From positions 52,477-116,476 of the forward strand of contig CAJNOL010000048.1 in the NCBI GenBank assembly GCA_905250125.1: a stretch of DNA of 64,000 bases, written 5' to 3'. A program made the position numbers and the translations under genes. Below the pieces are notes generated by a model. It was not told the DNA's origin and did not search any database. It saw nothing but the letters and a program-made list of their open reading frames with translations. Source of the DNA: Rotaria sordida (taxonomy: Eukaryota; Rotifera; Eurotatoria; Philodinida; Philodinidae). This document shows, in pieces, positions 12,601 to 25,211 of the stretch; within the stretch, counting starts at the first letter, position 1; each line of letters starts with the position of its first letter.

Positions 12601-15600
12601 CGTTCACGTCGTGTTGTTGTATAAACTTCATAATTAAAATGAAGTGGAATTTGTAATAAATTAAGTAATTTATCAGCATCAGCAATATACTAAAAATTTT
12701 AAATAATATTAAAAAAAAACAAATCAATACAGAACTTTACTTTATTAAGTAATGGTGGTAATGTACCAATAAAATGATCAGTTAAAACTTTTTTATCATC
12801 TTCTTTTTGTTTTTGTTCTTTCATTGTTAACTACAAAAGAGTATTTTTGAATAAAAAAGATTAGTTTTTTTTTTCTTCTTAAGTTTACTTTTCGATTAGG
12901 TTGACCACGACCAATTGGATATTCACCAGTAGCTGCTTCACGTACACAACAAACCATTATTTCAATTAAACAATTTTCATGTTGATCATCAAGTGCTAAA
13001 CATTAATTAAATTATTTTCAGTTGGTTTTGTTTTTGGTGTTTAAAAAACTTACGATCTTCTTCTTGATCAGGTGCTTCAAGTAATATATCAGTCATACAT
13101 TCCCAATCTTTCATCATTGCATGTTGATCCCACATAGAATCAACTAAATATGTAGCATGTTCATGAAGCTACAAAAATTAAAAAAGAATAGTTTTAATTG
13201 ATTTTCAACAAAAAAAGTATTTTTTCTATTAGAAATACGAATATTTGAATTAGAGGGAAAAACAAGTTTACTATTCAACTATAAGTGCGAAGCTAGAACC
13301 AAAAAATTTTTCTGATCAGGGCTCGGACCGAAAATTCTTGTTGACCGGGACCTGGACTAATTATTTTTTTGATCGGGACCGTGACCAAAAGTTCTTTTTG
13401 ACTGAGACCCGAACTGATTCTTTTTTCGACCGGAATCGAAAATTCTTTTTAACTGGGATCCGGACCAATTCTTTTTTCTTTTTGACCGAGATCAAAAACG
13501 ATTGGTCTCGATCATCACTAGTTTTTATGAATCAGTTATGTCGATGTGCACATATATTCATATAAAAAAATCAGTTTTGTATAATATGAAGTATTTGAAT
13601 ATTTATGAATATCTACCTCGCTTTCAATAAAAAATTGAACAAGTAAATGTATAAAAGCTGTATTTTGACTACGTTTTTTTGATGAATTTAATGGTTGTTC
13701 AGCCTTATGAAATAATTTTTGATTAAGAAATTCACCAGCTGCTTGTGCAACTTGTCGATGTGAATGATAAACAAGTTCATAAATATTTTCACAATCTTTA
13801 TCTTCAAGTATACGTTCATTAAATCTAATTAAAAAAAATAAATAACAATTAAAAATAATAATAAATCTTTTCTTTTTATATATTTACTTTAATATAGCAG
13901 TTAAAAGTTTAATTGCTTGTACAGCTACTTCATATTCACAATCAACCGTCATTTGTACAATACGATCCTATGATAAATATGAAATCTATTTATATATATA
14001 TATATATTTTCCTAAATGAAGTTTTTACTTTAAATCGATTTGTAAATAATTCAAGTTTACCAACAAGATCCGTTGTTTGAAATAATGGTATTAATGCAAG
14101 TAAACAACGTAAACGACAATCACCAACCTAAAAATTTGATTTTTAGACAAAATAAAAAACACAAAAGAAATTCAATTTTATTATTTACTTTATCATATAA
14201 TGTCCAACCAATATATTTAAGATAAATATCATCAAGAAAAACCATCGGATAGCTTTTCATCCATTCACCAAGTTCACTCATACATAAACATCGAATATCA
14301 GGTACAATATCTCTAGAATAATATAAAGATATACATTAAAAACATAATTTAATCATATGAAATTTATACCGATAACGATGAATAAAAACACCTTTGAATA
14401 TAAAATTCATAAAACTTTTTATTTCATTTTCATTTCCTTCAAGCTAAAAGACAAAAAAAATATGGAACTATTTTAAAATTTGATTTAATTATTAAATCAA
14501 ACCTCTTTTCGTTTAGCTGTTAATGTATCAAGTCGATCAGCAGCACGTCGTGCACTTGATTTTTGTCGTTCAGCTTCATATTGTCGTTGACATTGATCTT
14601 TTTGTATACTTATTGTTAATGCAATATCAACAAGAGCTGTCATAACTTTTAAAACTACACACACACACACAAAAACAATTTTATTGTTTAAAAAAAAACA
14701 AATTTTTCTTACCAGCTAATGTACCAGTATGACGAAAAGCACGAACAGGTGAATCAGATAAAGCAGTTAATAATGTAACAAGATTATCAATCATATATTG
14801 ATCATAGATAATTGAATATGATGCTTGTTTAATTAATAATACAACAAATTCACTGAATGATGAACGAAATTTTTTATATTGTAAACCAGACATTATTATT
14901 GGATATTCTGATGTATCCTTAGAAGAAATAAAATTTTCCATCTATTATATATATCAATAAGCAATATTATGTTTGTCACATGAAATGTTTACAATAATCA
15001 CACAAATATCCGAATAATAATTAGATACTATTCTCAATGAATAAGCATGCTGCAGGATGGAGGATTAGAATGCGTCGTGTTAGTCTCGTACCCGTCTGAA
15101 TCTTTCGTTAAATGGGTTCGAAAATTTTGAACTTGACGGATTCTAGTCATATGATGTGCTAATCCTTAAATACAAATAAACGAAAAAAAAAAGTATCTCG
15201 TGTCTTCCGAGTAGAGATCAGTGGGCATACCTTGATCCCGATTCCTACTGGGATCGACTGATCTCTACTTCCAGGTGACTATCAAATTCCGATAAAAGTT
15301 TCATTAACAGTATCAAAGTATAGTTCGACTGAGTTCGGATTCGAAAATTTTGAAGCCGCTGGACTCTATTGAACGTCCATTTTTTGCTTCTATAAAAGTG
15401 TCGGAAACAAATATTCACTATTTGATTGTTCTAATTATTCGTACGATCAAATCGATCGATTAATACTTTCGACTAGTGAACTCTGGTATGTTCAATTGTA
15501 CTGTAATTCAAATGTTTAAAAATATTTTACCTCATCAAAATGTTCGGTCATAGCTCGTAACATATCAACATGTTCCATTTTTAAATACATTGTTTGTGTT

Positions 15601-16097
15601 AATTTTCCTTTACAACCACTACTATCCAAAAAGAATTGCATTAATTCAATTAATGCTTCATCACGATTAGCTTGATATGAATCAATCCATTGATCAACTA
15701 ATACTTGTATATTCGTTTTACCAGCTAATAAATGATGAAAATATCCTTTTTCTTCTGATTGTTGACCACTAACAAATGTTGTATTATTTCCTGTTGGCAT
15801 TGTTATTGAACTTGTTTCCATTGAATCTTCATCAGGTTGATTAACCGTTGCACTTGTTTTTCGTCCTGTTCGTGATGGTCGTCCACGTCCACGTGCTGGT
15901 GTTGTTGTTGTTGTTGTTGTTGCTGTTGTTGGACGTCCTCGTGATCCAGCTTTAGGTTGAAATTCTTCTCCTTCATCATCATCATCATTATCATTTGGCA
16001 TTGCTGACATAACTGAAGCTGGTGGTTCAACAAAATCATCACCAAGTGAACGTTGAACATGTTGTCTCATTGAACGTGTATTTCCATTAACTGTCAT
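9674..16097 (-). CDS. STAG: Cohesin subunit SA/STAG (Scc3), about 23 exons
   Basis: STAG/Scc3 is the HEAT-repeat subunit that binds the kleisin Rad21 and DNA in cohesin. Exons read by eye (minus order): 15531-16097, 14713-14917, 14503-14654, 14370-14443, 14189-14312, 14029-14127, 13888-13967, 13617-13824, 13054-13168, 12889-12995, 12741-12830, 12540-12689, 12336-12479, 12208-12275, 12070-12157, 11939-12015, 10737-10989, 10552-10682, 10382-10483, 10237-10326, 10101-10177, 9904-10035, 9674-9848. About 1,100 residues, as in animals; the sum is not a multiple of three, so at least one boundary is off. Diagnostic words are [42 protein letters not shown] and [11 protein letters not shown]. The N-terminus has an acidic patch, a Thr run and two AT-hook cores (GRP at residues 54-56 and 72-74). 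The start is the ATG opening the 189-codon first exon. Large introns (10990-11938, 13169-13616, 14918-15530) hold repeats. Family assignment is firm. Confidence 0.93.
13310..13520. repeat. Degenerate tandem repeat inside a STAG intron
   Basis: Roughly 28-32 bp units of the form TTCTTTTTGACCGGGACC with variants (GACTGAGACC, AACTGGGATCC, GACCGAGATC) repeat about six times. On the plus strand this makes a short open frame rich in FFL-T-R, but the frame has no start context or flanking exons and lies antisense in an intron, so I treat it as a repeat. Confidence 0.6.
15210..15269. repeat. 60-bp nested hairpin in first STAG intron
   Basis: AGTAGAGATCAGT (15210-15222) pairs perfectly with ACTGATCTCTACT (15257-15269), and GATCCC (15233-15238) pairs inside it with GGGATC (15250-15255). 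Flanking sequence repeats the word TTCGAAAATTTTGAA twice (about 15118 and 15331). It looks like a small palindromic insertion; its function, if any, is unknown. Confidence 0.6.
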
Positions 16098-16504
16098 CGT
16101 TGTTTTTTTTTTGTTTTCTTTCTATATCTGAAATAAAAATGTAGGGGATGAAGTTTTGTTTTTTTTACTAAACATGCACAAAACAGTGGTAAATAGTAAA
16201 AATGATGTAGGCTCTCTAAAAAATACAAATACAATAAGCAGGTATAAATAAAAAGAGAGAAAAATATCACACGAAAATCAAACGGAAGGAAAAACAAACT
16301 GGGTACAAATAAAAAGAAAATGTAAAGAATGTCTAACGAAAGGAGAAGAAAAAAAAGAACATGATATTTTGCATAGAGATCTAAATTAATATAGGCAGAC
16401 ATTGCAGAAATAAAAACTTATTATATGATTTCTTCGAAGAAAATTGCATGATTTTGTTCTTTCTCTTTCATATATATGATTGAACACAAGGCATTTCAAT
16501 ATTT

Positions 16505-19500
16505 TCAATCACTATCATCAGAATGTGAATTAACATCTGTTTCACTCTGAGACATTGATTGTTCTTTCATATCAATTTCAACAGGTGCAAATTCTTTTTT
16601 TTCTTCTTCTTTAAATGCATATTCGATATCAATTGTATAATTAAAACGACTTCTTGGACGTATCCATTTTTCTGGTGTTTCTTCAGCTTCTGGTACAGCA
16701 ACCGAACGAATCTATATAACAATCACAAACAAAAAAAAACAATGAAAATTAATAATAATTATTTATGTATTTATTATACTTGACAATGTGAAATAAATGC
16801 TTGTGACATTGAATATTCAACATCAGCTGTTGGATCAAATTTTTCTGGCATTGGATCATATGATGGTATTGTTAATTTACATTCAAATATATGTGTTTTA
16901 TAAGCACCTTGATCACGTTTTGGTAATTGATCAATACGCCAAACAATTGAACGAAATGCTTGTTCATATTTTGCTACACCAACTGATGCTGCCATCATTG
17001 CAGCAAGTGGATCACCACGATGAAGCATAAAACGATCAAGACCCTATGGAGATTAGATTTATTGTTTAAAATAAAAAGTGACCCAAACATTGTTGAGGCC
17101 CGCCCGGCCCGGGCTGGAAAGAAACTTTGTTTACAAAGTTTTTTTTTCTCAATAGACAGCTATTTCATATTTTTTGGATTTTATAAAAAGTGATGACCAA
17201 GGAGGAGGGGAAGCACAGAGAAGCTTTCTCCTGTTCTCCCCCACGAATGAGCCAAATCTCAGAAAAAGTTATGTCAAAAAAGGATAAAATCATCGACCCA
17301 GCTGGCCTGTCTAGTCCGACAAAATATTTCGTTGAGCCGGGCCAGGCGGTTCGTTTTGAGACCCGCTCAATAGTACATCACTATATGTGTTTTGGACTCT
17401 CTAATGGCATTACTCGATCCCCTAAGGACAGTAAATGAAAATAGACTTCCCACGGCATCATATTGAAATTTGAATTTTTCTCTATCAAAACTCAGTCAAT
17501 CCGAAATTCGGAATCAGCATCTAATGATGCTTGAAAAAAAAAATTTTTTTGATGGTTCTGAGATTTCTCACAGGATAGGTAAAAAAATGAAGGTTGTTTT
17601 TTCACAAAAAAAAGTACGTCATCTTATCCAGTATATGTACTTCGTTTTAAAAAGCATCATGAGCGAAAAATGCCCTTATCACTATTTTACCAATCCGAAT
17701 TTTTCCTAATGACGCTTTAAATCGTATGAACTTATTTTTGTCACTATATCGATTATTTCAATAGAGTTTGACAATAATTATGATTAATCTACGATGTAAT
17801 TTTCGATACTGATATATGCCTTAGAACTTCGGATTTAAAGTTCAAAGTACAATCATCTTCTCATATCTCAATATTGAGTAAATAAAATCGGGTATTCAAA
17901 CTATATAGAATTTTGTTGATTTTTAGTAAATATATCTTATATAGTATCAGATAAAAAGATCTCCGGAGAGGTTTCTATTTTAATTACAGAACACTACAGA
18001 TGACTAGTTAGTAATTACCATTGTGGAGTTATTCAGTTTATACCCATCTCTCTCTTTAATTCTAGTGCAGACATTAGTAACGATGAATTTTTGTAGTGTC
18101 ACAATATTACTATAAGTTTTGTTCCTGTTAATTTCGTCCTTGATTCAAAACTCAAGTTTTATCATAAAACTGAACAATACCATTTCACAAGAAAAGAAGT
18201 CTTAAGAGATCGATAAACAAATTCATACGTTTCGATCTCTAGTAAAATTCTATTATTGTGAAGTGTTAAAAAAAAATAACTCGAACTTTGTGACCCACTA
18301 CAAAATATTCATGTATATATATTTATATTACGATGAAGGAAATAGATATTAAGAAGTTCATCAATCTCTACATCAGCTCACATATCATGACGTATTGAAA
18401 TAATAAACGTTAACAGTATGTCTTAATGTAATGTTAAAAAAAAACGACAGCATAGTTTCCGTTGAAACTTTTTCTTATTAGATTTAAGAACGCGATGTTA
18501 AAATCAAAATATATATAACTTCGAAATTGTTCTCTATCAAGTGCCATATAAATGAGAGTTCTTCGTTATTAATTATTGCTCATTCTAAAGATGTTGAGAA
18601 CATTGACGAGTTTTGTTCTACTTATTGACTCTGAAATTTTCTTGAGAAATTCCGATGGAGGAAGAATCTATTTAAACATTGTAATTTCTACTGAGAATAA
18701 TAATTTCTCTAAAAACTAAACATTTTCATTCTTTTCTCTATATCTTGAATTTTTCAAGATGTCAAAAAAAAAAACATCTTTAGTTTTTTTTCCTTTCTAT
18801 TATATCTGCATATTTATTAGTTTATTATTGATCAAATTTCATCATAAGAAAATATTTTTTTTTCTCTAGAGAGAATATTACATGTATATGATTATGTTTT
18901 TTTTTCTTTATCAATAAATCCAACTTTTTTTTTTTCCTAACATGCAATGTTAAAATCTCAATATATATTATTACCTTTATTTTTCCTGCTTTACGACGTA
19001 CACTATGTATAGCTCCATAACGAAAACGTTTTTCAACTCGAAACATATAAACCCATGGATCAGGTATTGGAAAACGTATTTGTATATTTTCACATGGACA
19101 TTGATCATCACTATTATCATCACGTATATTAGCTGTTTTATCATGTGTTGCCATAGCTGATGCTTTTGATAATAAACTTATATTAAATGCATTTGATACA
19201 ATAACTTCAATACGAATATTTACTTGACGTTCAATAACCGACATAAAACAATAAGCCTAAATTTTGTATTTTAAATTCAAATAAAATTTTTTTTTTTAAT
19301 GAAAAATTCGTTTTTTTACCTGTAATGGTAATTCAATATTTTGTTTAGGTCTTGTACGAAAACGCATTATTTCAATTTTTTGACTATCTGGTGGTACTAA
19401 TTTAAGTATATGTGTATGTTCATATTCATTTGTATCAATAATTGATGCTAATTCAACTTGTTCAGGTTTAATCCAATATTCTTGTAATGTTTTATTAATA

Positions 19501-22023
19501 ATTATTTCATTACGTTTATTAACTTCTTTACCATGACGAAACCAATCATTCATACCTATTTCAACTGTTGGTGTATAACCATTTAAAAATGCTAAAATAA
19601 ATAAACGTGTACGAGATTTATGTTTACATATATGACGATATTTATCAATATGTGCATAATATTCATCTAAAATTTTAACTGTAACTTCTTCTTTTAAATG
19701 TTTTTGTAAACGACTACGTGTAACAGGCATTGACCAAAATAAATCATCTAATATAATTGAAAATTGTTTTAAATATGTATAATTTAAATGACCAAATTTA
19801 ACAATTTCTTGTTGAACACAATTTGCATGATCAAGTAAAATTTGTTGAGCTTTATTTGGTCGTGTAAATTTTCTTAATAATTTTTCTGGTAATGTTACAA
19901 GACGATCAATACGTACTTGTGGTATTTCTTTATAATTAGCTTCAACTATTTTAAATGTATGAATTTTTGTATATTGATCATATTGTTGAAGATTAAATTT
20001 TGTACATTGATACCATGTTTGTAATTCAATTTCAGCAAATGTTTGTTCAATTGTTTGTGGTAAATAAAAACGTAATTTTTTTTCCTCAAAAAATATTCGA
20101 ACATAACATTCTTGCCAATTACCTTAAATAAATATAATGAATTATATATATAAAGTAGAATAAAAAAATTTCTTACGTGTTTCACTAAATCTTTGAAAAG
20201 TACTCTTATATAAATCTTTTTGTCTTAATGGTACACGAATTTGTAATAACCATCCATTAAGTTGTTGTAATTGTAATTCATTAATATCGTTATGATATGC
20301 TTCTAATGGTGCACTATCATCAAAATCTGGTTCGTGTAAATAATAATCTATTGGTACTGATTGAACTTTTTCGAGCTAAAATAAAACAAATATTTCAAAA
20401 AAACAAAAAAGAACTTAATATCAAACAACACCAACCTTGAATACAATTGTAATACAGACAAGACAACAATACATATACAAACATCAAGCATACCCTATGT
20501 TCTCCTTGATTAATCTTTGTATTGTCTTCTTTATTATTTTGTATAACTTCTTCTTGTTCTTCTCCTTCTCCCCAATCGGTAATAAGATTTTTACCATGTT
20601 GTTCATTTTTTTTCTTTTTTAGAGATTTTGAACGAAACATAGCTAATGGATCATGTTCATCTTCATTATCTGTTGGTGATGATGATGAACCAGCATCATC
20701 ACTAGCGTCTTTATATTTTTTCGATGTTGATGGTGATGGTGGTGGTGGTAATAATGGTACAGGAATATTTTTATCATAAATAGATATATTATCTTTTTTT
20801 TCTCCAATTTTAAAAACCATTTTTGAATTATCAGAATCATCAGAATCATTGTCATTTTCATTTTCTTTTTCTTTTTCTTTTTTATTATTAAGATTATCAA
20901 AATATCCTTGTGGTACAATATTACTATCATTATGTGCAGTTGTTGGTTCATGAATACATATGGATGGAACTTCTTCAGTTGATGGACGACGTATCAATTG
21001 ATTCGGACTAGTAATAGGTGGTGATCCAAATGATTCTTGTGATGCTTCTTGTACAGTTGTTAATGTTGGTATTGGTTGTTTATAAATACTTCCTAGAAGA
21101 TCTTCTGTACTTTTTAACATATTAATATCAATTTTTTTTGATAGTCCACTTAATTTCGGATCCATACTACACATTAAATCATCAGATTCTGTCAACCAAT
21201 CAAGAAATTGATCATCATATGGTGATGGTGATGTTGATGTTGTACCTGTCATTATACTTAATGCTGTTGCTTGAACACGTAATGTACTTGGTGATGTTGG
21301 TGGAATATTACTTGGTAATGTATGATATGATGATGCTGTTGATAGATTTGGTTTAGTCATTAATGATGATGGTGATGAATTTTTTGTTTGACTTATCTTT
21401 GGTATATCAGTTAAACTATCACTTTTTAAAATTTTAACCGATGTTGATGATGGTTCTTTTTTTTTACTAAGACCAAGAAGATCATATGATGATTGTACTT
21501 GATCAGAATGTGTTAAAGAATTATCGGCATTTATTGGTGGAAATGAACTTGGATCAATATTCATATCAAATAAAAGATCAATTGGTGATGCTTGAATAGA
21601 TACTGTTGATGCTTCATTTGAAATAGCTGGAATTTGAAATGGATTAATAAGATTAACACTTTTTGAATGTGGTATATTATTATTAATAGATAAATTTGTT
21701 GTTTTATCTTGTATATCTTCTAATGGATCAAATGTTGTTGATTGATCTAAATTTGGTTCGTTGTTTGAATTTTGATATGCATTCCAATTCGATGATGATA
21801 ATGCATCTTTTCCACTAGATAATCGATTATTTTGTTCATTCGTTGTGTCAATTATAAATGGACTATCATCAAATTTTTGTGACGATGCTGATAATTTCAT
21901 ATCACTTGATATACCAAATGGATCGACTGTTGTTGGTGATAATGATGAATCAAATGGATTTTTTGTACCATTTAATTTTTTATTATCATCTGAACCAAAA
22001 ACATCAGCAAATGTACTAAACAT
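16505..22023 (-). CDS. STON: Stonin (stoned-B family) endocytic adaptor
   Basis: Stonins are clathrin adaptors that sort synaptotagmin at the plasma membrane through a C-terminal mu-homology domain. Six exons close in frame to 1094 aa: 20494-22023, 20177-20375, 19320-20122, 18975-19256, 16780-17043, 16505-16711. Exon 1 (510 residues) is a low-complexity, Ser/Asp-rich arm with NPF motifs (KNPFDS, INPFQI; ligands for EH domains), DPF/DPL motifs (VDPFGI, DPLEDI, HDPLAMF) and a poly-Pro patch. The stonin homology domain follows (IDYYLHEPDFD, LNGWLLQIRVPLRQKDLY), then the mu-homology domain (ILDEYYAHID, ISVIERQVNIRIEV-like core in exon 4, IVWRIDQLPKRDQGAY, FECKLTIPSYDPMPEKF, EKWIRPRSRFNY). It ends in an acidic Ser/Asp tail. 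The start is the first ATG of the long exon. A 1.9 kb intron (17044-18974) splits the mu domain. It lies 3' to 5' behind STAG with only about 400 bp between them. Assignment is strong; STON1 versus STON2 cannot be told. Confidence 0.92.
17090..17372. mobile_element. Short GC-ended insertion in stonin intron
   Basis: GC-rich words in an AT-rich intron: CCCGCCCGGCCCGGGCT (17099-17115) and its imperfect inverted partner AGCCGGGCCAGGCGGT (17335-17350), each preceded by TTGA. Inverted GC-rich ends of this type occur in hAT-like MITEs. No transposase is present and no clear target duplication was found. Confidence 0.35.
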
Positions 22024-25000
22024 TTTGTTTTTTGAAAATTTCTATTTTTATTAATTAACAATCGATCATGACTAATTCTAAAAAACAAGAAAAAAAAATA
22101 GAAGTCAAATGCGTCTTTATAATAAAACGGAAAAGAAGCATTTTAAGTTTCTGATTGGGACTAGAGGAATAACGTCAAATGATGATGCGAGAATAACGTC
22201 AACGCCTCCACATAATTTTCTTTCTTTCTGACTGACTTCTGTCTTTTCTTTTCTTTTCTTTTTCCTTCTTCTCTATCCTGCGTCTTCCCATTCAATTTTT
22301 TCAGACTATATTGCTTAAATAGAAAATAATCACAGAAAGAAAGGAAGAAAGGAAGAAAAGTGAAGACAAAGCTCAAAACATGTTTTTACATTCGTTTAGC
22401 AAACAGAGGAAAGAAGGCAAACAAAGATGTTTTATATAATTGGTTAAAAACAGAATATTTTTAGTAAAATAAAAAGTATGCTTAAAAAAATTTTATTTTT
22501 ATTCATAAATCTAAGTTAGATTAAGATAATAGTAATTTCCAGATTTATAAATTCAATGTTGGATAGAGGTCGCTCGTTTACGACAGAAAGTTTTGTTTAA
22601 CAATGATTTAAACATGATAGTAGTAAAGAGTGACATATAGGTTTTCGAGTCTGTGGTTTCATTTTGATATGTATTCGTAAAGAGTTGATTAATGAATATT
22701 GGCATCCATTTAATTTAGTTTGAGTTAGACCCTAAACAGACTAGACGAATTAGAAGCGAATTAAAAAATGTGATTTGTGTTTTCGCCGTGTGACGATACC
22801 AAGCACATTTCTTAATAGACTTTCAATTTGTCTAATCTGCTTGAGATCTTATTCAATTTTCTATGCCAACTTTCACCACCAAAATTAAGATAAAGTCCAA
22901 TGGATCTGTTTATTTTTCGCACTGTTTTTGCTATCACATTCCAGTTAATCTAGTCAATACAGCTGATGATAGACTAAAATCGTGCTTAATGACAAAAACA
23001 AATAAATTCATGCAATGGCTTCAGTTTTAATTAAACGTTTATGATCAGCTTGTTCAACTATGTCTATTAATCAAATAAATATCTCCATTAGGAATAGAAA
23101 AATTTGATTTTGCAAATAGAACAATGTAAATTAGTTTGACATACTTTAAGACATAGTGCATATATTTGTGATTTCTTACTCATTTCCTGTTGTAAGTACA
23201 CGACAAAAAAAACTCTTATTCCGGTTGATTCGATATTCAGCATGTATAAATGTCAATATTTATATTTTTTTCTAGAATAAGTTCTTTTGAAAATTATAAA
23301 CTAACTGTGAAAATGATTTTTTTGTTGTTGTAAATTAATGAACTTTAAAAGTTGATTTCTAATAGAGAAACAAAAATGGAATATGATGTTGTTTTTTTAT
23401 GAAGGAAGTTTTGTTTTAGTAATTTTTTCAATTAACACTTTTATTTCAAAAGAAAAATTATGTATGCTATTTGAAAATCAAAATATAACAACTCTAACAG
23501 TAGTAATCTCTTGTAGAATTATCTAGAATTTAGAAATCTGAATATCAGAATTTTAAGCAGGTAACATAGTCCAATTCGTACATACAGTAAATGCGGCAGA
23601 TCACTTGAAAACTACAGGCTGTTCGATGAGTGTATTTTTTTTTTCTTTTAAATCAAAGTTTTGTCTCACACATCGAATATATTGTTAGCAAATAGATGCA
23701 GTTGAATTCATTTTTAACGATGAGATTTAAATATGATGAATTCCATTTGATGTTCGTTACTATCCTAAAAAAGTCGTTGACATAAATTTCCATGTTTATA
23801 ATTACTTGTTCGTCGTCTTTTTTTAATTTCAGTTAATTCAGCTGATGTTGAATAATCTTTTTCTGTTGTAAGTTTAGCAGTTACTGAATGTTGCTTCTCT
23901 TCTCTCGTGAGTTGTAATACTGTAAACGATATTATTATCTATTAAATTCATTCAGAATGTTCTTGAACAAAAACCAAACTTTTTTTTGCAATATTATTGT
24001 CTTTTTATTGTTTTATTTTTCTATATATAATCACTTCTCAATTCATAGATGTTTAATCTACAGGGAAATCTTCCATTGTAAATGTTTTCATAATGCGAAC
24101 ATCTTATTATAGTAAAAACCCTAAATACTCGTCGATCGTTTCTTATTGAATATTTTCTTATAGTCAACTATAAACGTTTTTTTTTGTTCTACTCTTATTT
24201 TTACATATTATCATGAACAGTTTTAAATATTCTCATAGATATTAACGGTAGAGAGTTTTTACTAATATGATCGAATTCGATTTCAATGATTTATTGGACT
24301 TTCTATAAAGATTAATAGTTAATTCAGATCTTTTCTGTTTATAATAGATCGTAAATGTTAAGAGTAGCATTCAAAGATTTTTTTTTGCAGAAATAAAAGT
24401 CAATTATAATCAGAAGAAAAAATTTTGTGAGAAATTATGTTATTGTATGACACTATAAAATAAATTATTTGTCAGAAGAGATCATTTATAGTAGAGTTAC
24501 AAGCATGCCGATCTGTTTATTTTTTTACATACTTAAATTATAATAATAATTGGATGGAATTAGAATATTGCTAGTGTAAGCAGGCATAGAAATCATGCAT
24601 ACTGAAATGACATGACAATACGAAATATTTATTAATTCTACGCAGTATTTATTTATTGAGAATAGACAAAAAAGAAAAATATTAATATTCAGAAAAAAAA
24701 TCATCTTATTGAATAAAAACGTTTTAAATGAATTAGATGAACTATTGAATCTTCGGTTACTGCAGTTACATTCATTCGAGATTCTTCAAATTATGTTGCG
24801 ATAGATATTTAGAAATTTCATATTATCTTCCTACAAAGAAGTGTTTTAGTGAATTAAAGACTGATAGTAACGTAATCAGAACTCTTTATTGAAATAATAC
24901 AATTCTATTGTTGTAGTAGAATTCTTGTTCTTTTTCACATAATGAGAATATTATTATTGTAGAAATTAAAAATACATACAAAAAAAAATTGTATGTCAGA

Positions 25001-25211
25001 CTAACTAGTCAATGTTATAAATAAAAAATAGTAATTTATCTGAAGACACATTTAATTTTGGATAGACGAGTTAAAGATGTTTTGTTGCCATATGTTGATT
25101 TTTATTGAATGAATTTATAAAAGATATTTTGAACAAATGTAACAATAAGAAAAAAAGTATCCCCGAGTTGCGATAATTTATATATATATATATATATATT
25201 GAGGAAATTCT
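22024..25211. other. Intergenic region between stonin 5' end and CNG 3' end
   Basis: About 3.2 kb, AT-rich. The first 400 bp should contain the stonin promoter and hold TTTCTTTTC/GAAAGG purine-pyrimidine runs; a TA run sits at about 25177-25198 just past the CNG stop. I see no gene or RNA in it. Confidence 0.6.

Noticed and set aside
13338-13565. 75-codon plus-strand frame with repeated [13 protein letters not shown] words
   Set aside because: The repetition comes from a DNA tandem repeat in an intron, antisense to STAG, with no exon context.
15803-16060. 85-codon Gln/His-rich minus-strand frame and the frames antisense to it
   Set aside because: Shadow of the STAG first exon, created by ACA/GTT trinucleotide repeats.
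16559-17030. Plus-strand frames of 74 and 77 codons
   Set aside because: Antisense to the last two stonin exons, which read as a strongly conserved mu-homology domain on the minus strand.
20643-20951. 102-codon frame rich in Lys, His and Met
   Set aside because: Shadow of the stonin first exon in another frame, produced by GATGAT and TTTCTT low-complexity stretches.
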